From contig CALACF010000011.1 of the NCBI GenBank assembly GCA_937890245.1, positions 1 through 10,182 of the forward strand: DNA of 10,182 nucleotides. The letters run 5' to 3'. Below the pieces are notes generated by a model. The model saw nothing but the letters and a program-made list of their open reading frames with translations, had not been told where the DNA came from and did no database searches. Positions 6,884 to 10,182 of this stretch are shown here, piece by piece; within the stretch, counting starts at the first letter, position 1, and each line of letters starts with the position of its first letter. The stretch comes from an uncultured Flavobacteriales bacterium. GTDB lineage: Bacteria; Bacteroidota; Bacteroidia; Flavobacteriales_D; Sanyastnellaceae. Made by a program: the position numbers and the translations under genes.

Positions 6884-7837
6884 TTAGGTTTCGCTCAGCG
6901 CCATTTTTTTTGCCTCGAGCATTATTTTTACCAGCTCGTCCATGCCAACCTTAGGCGCCCATCCCCAATCCTTTCGCGCATCGGCATCAGCCAAGGCGTC
7001 CGGCCAACTCGCTGCAATGGCCTCCCTGAAATCGGGCTTGTACACGATGGTAAAGCCCTCAACCCGTTCTGCTATCGCCTGGGCCAACTCGCCAGGCGTG
7101 AAGTCCATCCCGTGGATGTTGTACGAAGTTTCAACGGTCAAGTCGGCAGCCGGAGCGGCCATCAGCTCGTGGATGCTGTCCACCGCGTCGTCCATGTATA
7201 ACATCGGCAGTCGCTGGTGCTCACTGAGAAAACACGTGTAAGCCCCCGTGGCGTTCGCTTCGATGAAAATATCCACGGCGTAATCCGTCGTCCCACCACC
7301 TGGAACCGAGCGGTGCCCGATCAATCCAGGGAAGCGCACACTTCGCACGTCCACTCCGCGGTGCGCACGATACCAGGCGCACCACTGCTCGCCTGCATTC
7401 TTCGAAATTCCGTAGACCGTTGTGGGCTTCCGCTCGCCTTTTTGCGGCGCCACAGCGGGCGTCTCCGGGCCGAACACAGCAATGCTACTGGGCCAGAAAA
7501 TTTGATCGACCACCTCAGAAGCTGCCGCATGCTCCAGCACGTTTAGCAGTCCCCGCATGTTCAAGTCCCAAGCCCACTCCGGGTCCCCTTCCCCGCGCGC
7601 ACTCAAAGCGGCAGCCAACAAATAAACCTTTGTCGCACCCGCCTTCTCCAGCGCAACATCCAGCGCTTGGCGATCTCGAACGTCCAACATCTCAAAAGGC
7701 AGCACCTGTAAATCCGCATGCTCGGGCCGACGAACATCACTCAAAACCACGCGCTCACCACGCATTTGCAGCGACAACGCCAATTCAGTGCCGAGCTGTC
7801 CGCTCGCTCCGATGATGTAATGCACAGCTTCAGTCAT
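6884..7837 (-). CDS. L-threonine 3-dehydrogenase, SDR (epimerase-like) type
   Basis: An NAD-dependent extended short-chain dehydrogenase of 317 residues in the branch that oxidises L-threonine to 2-amino-3-oxobutyrate, the first step of threonine breakdown to glycine and acetyl-CoA. The N-terminal Rossmann motif is IIGASGQLG (G10, G13, G16); active-site residues are Ser117/118 (WPSSIAVFG), Tyr142 and Lys146 (TVYGISKNAG). Blocks typical of this threonine dehydrogenase group rather than UDP-sugar epimerases are PGGGTTDYAVDIF, YTCFLSEHQRLPMLYMDDA, SYNIHGMDFTPGEL, YKPDFREAIAASWPD and DWGW. I chose ATG 7837 because it begins directly before the first beta strand; an in-frame TTG at 7861 would add eight residues without homology to the fold. 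No glycine C-acetyltransferase (kbl) gene adjoins. It is transcribed divergently from the queA-like gene and followed by the MORN gene. A related sugar epimerase is the alternative but less likely. Confidence 0.87.
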   Translation of the reverse strand: MTEAVHYIIGASGQLGTELALSLQMRGERVVLSDVRRPEHADLQVLPFEMLDVRDRQALDVALEKAGATKVYLLAAALSARGEGDPEWAWDLNMRGLLNVLEHAAASEVVDQIFWPSSIAVFGPETPAVAPQKGERKPTTVYGISKNAGEQWCAWYRAHRGVDVRSVRFPGLIGHRSVPGGGTTDYAVDIFIEANATGAYTCFLSEHQRLPMLYMDDAVDSIHELMAAPAADLTVETSYNIHGMDFTPGELAQAIAERVEGFTIVYKPDFREAIAASWPDALADADARKDWGWAPKVGMDELVKIMLEAKKMALSET

Positions 7838-7887
7838 TCTGCTCACTATAAGGGATGCCAATCATTCTTGAACGCCAAGAAAGAAGT

Positions 7888-7919
7888 GCGCAAATATCGC
7901 CCAATATTTGCCGTCCCAA
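7888..7919 (-). promoter_or_regulatory. Candidate promoter of the threonine dehydrogenase gene
   Basis: On the minus strand GATATTTG (7898-7891) is one base off TAnnTTTG, with TTG (7919-7917) 18 bases upstream. It lies 53 bases before ATG 7837. The 14-bp block GCGCAAATATCGCC at 7888-7901 is identical to the one in front of cysS. The -7 candidate is also the left arm of the inverted repeat shared with the divergent gene. Confidence 0.5.
7890..7911. promoter_or_regulatory. Inverted repeat in the divergent gap, with -7-like arms
   Basis: GCAAATAT (7890-7897) and ATATTTGC (7904-7911) form a perfect 8-bp inverted repeat with a 6-base centre. Each arm, read outwards, resembles a Bacteroidota -7 box: GATATTTG toward the dehydrogenase and AATATTTG (7903-7910) toward the queA-like gene, whose GTG start is 42 bases away. 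No TTG is found about 19 bases upstream of the plus-strand box, so the plus-strand promoter is weaker. The site could also be an operator for a dimeric regulator controlling both genes. Confidence 0.4.
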
Positions 7920-7952
7920 ACCGGCGCGTTCGTGCGCCAGTAAACCGGCGCC

Positions 7953-9272
7953 GTGAACCTAGACTACAACTTACCAGCTTCCAGCATCGCCGCCCGCCCG
8001 ACACCCGAGCGCGATGGCAGCCGATTGCTCAGCTTCGCCGCGCCCTCGCCCAGTGCCGTGCCCAGCGCCGCGCCCTCGCCCAGCGACCACCAATTCACGG
8101 ACCTTCCCGGCCTGCTTCCAGCGGGCAGTGCGCTGTGGACGAATGAAACGCGCGTGCTCCGCGCCCGTCTCTATGGCCGCAAACCCACCGGCGGCTCGGT
8201 CGAACTCCTGCTTCTCGACCCAGATGAGCTGAGCGTTGAACAGGCCATGTCCGTCCATTCTAGCTGCGTCTGGTACGTGATGATCGGCGGCGCCAAGCGC
8301 TGGAAGACGGGCGACCTAACATTTGACTTCGAAGCTGCTCAAGTCGCGACCGACGCACCTGACGCATCTGACGCGCCAGCAAACCTCGACCTCACCGCCC
8401 GCCGCCTTCCAGAGAAGAACGGCCGCTTCCGCGTGGACTTCAGATGGACGGGCGGCCAAAGCTTCGGCGAGATCCTCGAGACTGCGGGCACCATCCCGCT
8501 CCCACCTTATATGAACCGGCACTCTGACGAGGAGGACAGCACCCGCTATCAAACGCTCTTTGCTAAGCATCTCGGTTCTGTCGCGGCGCCCACGGCGGGC
8601 TTGCACTTTTCTAAAGACGTGCTCCAAAGCATAGCACAGCGGAAAATCACGTCACATCATGTGACCTTGCACGTGGGTATCGGAACATTCAAGCCAGTCA
8701 GCGGCCCCCTCGATGAGCACGTCATGCACGCCGAACGTTGTGAACTTTCTCCAGAGGCACTCGACGCCTTGATCGCCAAGCCTGAGCGAACAGTTGTAGG
8801 GACCACAACCTTGCGGACGCTAGAAAGTGCGTATTGGCTCGCTTGTTTGACACGGTCGTCCAGCGAAACATCTGCTACTGCCAAGGAAGTCCCCCACGAA
8901 GCGGCTCGCGAAGCCGCCCGCGCCGCCGTCATCGCCGGCCGCCAAGCGCACATCCCGCAGTGGATTCACCGGCAAAACTTGCCGGAGTACGAGACCTACG
9001 AAGATGCCATCGCGGACTTGCGCGAATTGGCCCAAGGGCAAACCATCAGGTTCTCGACTGAAATTATGATTGTGCCTGGCTACAAGATCCGTTCGACCTC
9101 GCGCCTCGTCACGAATTTTCACATGCCGGGCAGCACCCTGCTGTGCATCATTGAAGCGGCTGTAGGACCGTCTTGGCGAGACGCATATGCGCACGCCGTA
9201 GCGTCGGGATACCGGTTTCTGAGTTATGGAGACGCTTGTCTACTGAACTTTCAAAGCGCAGCTGATCTCTAA
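7953..9272 (+). CDS. queA: S-adenosylmethionine:tRNA ribosyltransferase-isomerase family protein
   Basis: Cytoplasmic enzyme of queuosine synthesis that transfers the ribosyl part of SAM to 7-aminomethyl-7-deazaguanine in the wobble position of tRNA, giving epoxyqueuosine. The frame starts at GTG 7953, the first start after an in-frame TAA. QueA blocks in order: YNLPASSIAARPTPERDGSRLL (5-26), DLPGLLPAGSALWTNETRVLRARLYGRK (50-77), GTIPLPPYMNR (179-189), RYQTLFAKHLGSVAAPTAGLHF (198-219), VTLHVGIGTFKPV (237-249), GTTTLRTLES (283-292), FSTEIMIVPGYK (367-378), LVTNFHMPGSTLL (385-397) and FLSYGDACLL. The length, 439, is well above the usual ~345. The excess lies in low-complexity inserts at 29-45 (AAPSPS twice), 132-142 (DAPDASDAP) and about 300-332 (Ala/Glu-rich). 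Longer QueA relatives are, as I recall, common in Bacteroidota and may coexist with a standard QueA, so orthology is probable, not certain. It is convergent with the ppiD-like gene. Confidence 0.9.
   Translation: MNLDYNLPASSIAARPTPERDGSRLLSFAAPSPSAVPSAAPSPSDHQFTDLPGLLPAGSALWTNETRVLRARLYGRKPTGGSVELLLLDPDELSVEQAMSVHSSCVWYVMIGGAKRWKTGDLTFDFEAAQVATDAPDASDAPANLDLTARRLPEKNGRFRVDFRWTGGQSFGEILETAGTIPLPPYMNRHSDEEDSTRYQTLFAKHLGSVAAPTAGLHFSKDVLQSIAQRKITSHHVTLHVGIGTFKPVSGPLDEHVMHAERCELSPEALDALIAKPERTVVGTTTLRTLESAYWLACLTRSSSETSATAKEVPHEAAREAARAAVIAGRQAHIPQWIHRQNLPEYETYEDAIADLRELAQGQTIRFSTEIMIVPGYKIRSTSRLVTNFHMPGSTLLCIIEAAVGPSWRDAYAHAVASGYRFLSYGDACLLNFQSAADL
8036..8083 (+). repeat. 30-bp in-frame duplication within the queA-like gene
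   Basis: The 18-bp block CGCCGCGCCCTCGCCCAG occurs at 8036-8053 and again at 8066-8083, a period of exactly 30 bp (10 codons). It encodes AAPSPS twice in a Pro/Ser/Ala-rich insert between two conserved QueA blocks. A second short array, three 9-bp units beginning GACGC, occurs at 8352-8378 (DAPDASDAP). Both keep the reading frame. Confidence 0.8.
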
Positions 9273-9325
9273 GCCAGCGAGCGCCGACCAACAAAGCCCG
9301 GCCTGCCGACAAATAAATCCACGTC

Positions 9326-10182
9326 TCAGTTGCCTGAGCGCGTATCCTTCACGTCAGCCGCAGTGATCACCGCACCGAGCACGTTGCGCGAAGCGCTGCG
9401 GCCCATCTGCGTGTTCAACACATTCATCTCGCTGGCGAAATCCTCCTTGACAGGTGCCGGAGCGACCGCCTTTCCACGGATGACCCACACACCGTTCTGG
9501 CCCTGGATGGGACCAGACATGTCGCCGATACCCAAGCCCGTTGCGCGACCGATGATCACCGGCTCCGCTCCGCCAGCGGCGGGAATTGAAGGGGTTTTCA
9601 ATGACACACCTGCTGCAACTTGAATCTTCTCGCCGATGGCCTCGGCCACCTCTTCGAGCGTAGCGTCTTGCATCTTGGCCATGTAGAAATCAGCTTTTGC
9701 CTGGATCAATGCACCTGCGCGCATTTGCTCGCGGACATTCTCCAAAGGAGGCGTTCCAGCTTCTTTCACAGTCACCAAGGCTGCGACGATGTAGTCGTCT
9801 CCAATGCGGAATGGGTTGCTTACGTCTCCGGTCTTTGCACCGTAGCTCCAGCCGATCACTTCGCCGGCATTTGGCAAGCCTGTTAAGCCAGAAGCAGCGC
9901 GAACAACGCCGGCAGACTCAACCAAAGCCCAGCCGTTCTCGTCTGCTGACGTACGGAAAACTTCCGTAGAGGCGCAGTTGAATGAAAAGTCACTGGCCAA
10001 ATCGTAGGCATCTTTGGCAGCTTGGCCTGATGGCTCCAATGATTGGCTCACCCGGCCTAAAGTCATCTGCTCAGCAGACCACTGCTGATCGAGCACTTCG
10101 ATCAAGTGCAATCCGTAGTTGGTTTCGGCAGTGCCGACCGTTCCTACCCGATTGTCGAAGCAAAACTCCTCGAACGACTTGA
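9326..10182 (-). CDS. PpiD/SurA-like peptidyl-prolyl isomerase, C-terminal part (5' end outside the window)
   Basis: The reading frame is open through the right edge; the coding strand enters with SFEEFCFDNRVGTVGTAETNYGLHLIEVLDQ, which matches the end of a parvulin (PpiC-type) domain, whose last strand usually reads VETxFGYHIIxV. About 255 residues follow, as in the periplasmic folding factors PpiD and SurA-like proteins of Bacteroidota. These are anchored in or exported across the inner membrane, where they assist folding of outer-membrane and secreted proteins. The tail includes a second region with domain-like periodicity (VIGWSYGAKTGDVSNPFRIGDDYIVAALVTVKEAGTPPLENVREQMR, a partial repeat of the 'xG-dvs-Pf-ig-dyyvva-l' pattern seen in PpiD C-termini, and GIGDMSGPIQGQNGVWVIRGKAVAPAP). 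No membrane segment is seen in the visible part; it is expected upstream. The gene ends 53 bp from the convergent queA-like gene. Confidence 0.85.
   Translation of the reverse strand, partial: KSFEEFCFDNRVGTVGTAETNYGLHLIEVLDQQWSAEQMTLGRVSQSLEPSGQAAKDAYDLASDFSFNCASTEVFRTSADENGWALVESAGVVRAASGLTGLPNAGEVIGWSYGAKTGDVSNPFRIGDDYIVAALVTVKEAGTPPLENVREQMRAGALIQAKADFYMAKMQDATLEEVAEAIGEKIQVAAGVSLKTPSIPAAGGAEPVIIGRATGLGIGDMSGPIQGQNGVWVIRGKAVAPAPVKEDFASEMNVLNTQMGRSASRNVLGAVITAADVKDTRSGN

Noticed and set aside
7838..7861. TTG at 7861 as start of the threonine dehydrogenase
   Set aside because: It would add eight residues before the Rossmann strand; the ATG at 7837 starts right where homologues start.
9273..9325. 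Terminator in the convergent gap between the queA-like and ppiD-like genes
   Set aside because: No stem of useful length followed by a T-run is visible on either strand in these 53 bases.

Overview
The window looks like chromosomal DNA of a fairly GC-rich member of the Bacteroidota. I infer this from three things: the style of several proteins (a cyclophilin with the insert usual in that phylum, an M28 glutaminyl-cyclase-like lipoprotein, and a UDP-galactose-epimerase-like threonine dehydrogenase), promoter candidates that resemble the Bacteroidota TTG / TAnnTTTG pattern rather than -35/-10 boxes, and the lack of strong Shine-Dalgarno sequences. No phage, transposon, CRISPR array, tRNA or rRNA is visible. 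This is a housekeeping region with a few less ordinary proteins.

Left part (1-1578, plus strand): the 3' part of a cyclophilin-type peptidyl-prolyl isomerase is joined by a TAATG stop/start overlap to pheS, the phenylalanyl-tRNA synthetase alpha subunit. Four imperfect 13-bp tandem copies run across the pheS stop codon into a short convergent gap.

Middle part (1674-6066, minus strand): reading right to left are cysS, then an M28/glutaminyl-cyclase-like lipoprotein gene whose start overlaps the cysS end by 26 bp, then, after 96 bp, a membrane protein with TPR-like helices and a degenerate histidine-kinase-like C-terminus. A 202-bp gap upstream of cysS holds a promoter candidate and a 14-bp perfect palindrome with a second half-copy.

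Right part: a minus-strand pair encodes an SDR-type L-threonine 3-dehydrogenase followed 18 bp later by an exported MORN-repeat protein. Divergent from it is a plus-strand queA-family gene for the queuosine pathway, enlarged by low-complexity inserts. The 115-bp divergent gap contains a 22-bp inverted repeat (8-bp arms) whose arms both resemble -7 promoter boxes, and it shares a 14-bp sequence with the cysS promoter. At the right edge, convergent with queA, is the C-terminal part of a PpiD/SurA-like parvulin-domain protein that continues outside the window.

The main themes are translation (pheS, cysS, queA) and folding or maturation of proteins (cyclophilin, PpiD-like protein, M28/QC-like enzyme). 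I found no convincing new multi-gene system. The items most worth a second look are the degenerate kinase, the shared promoter sequence with its symmetric divergent arrangement, and the palindrome upstream of cysS.
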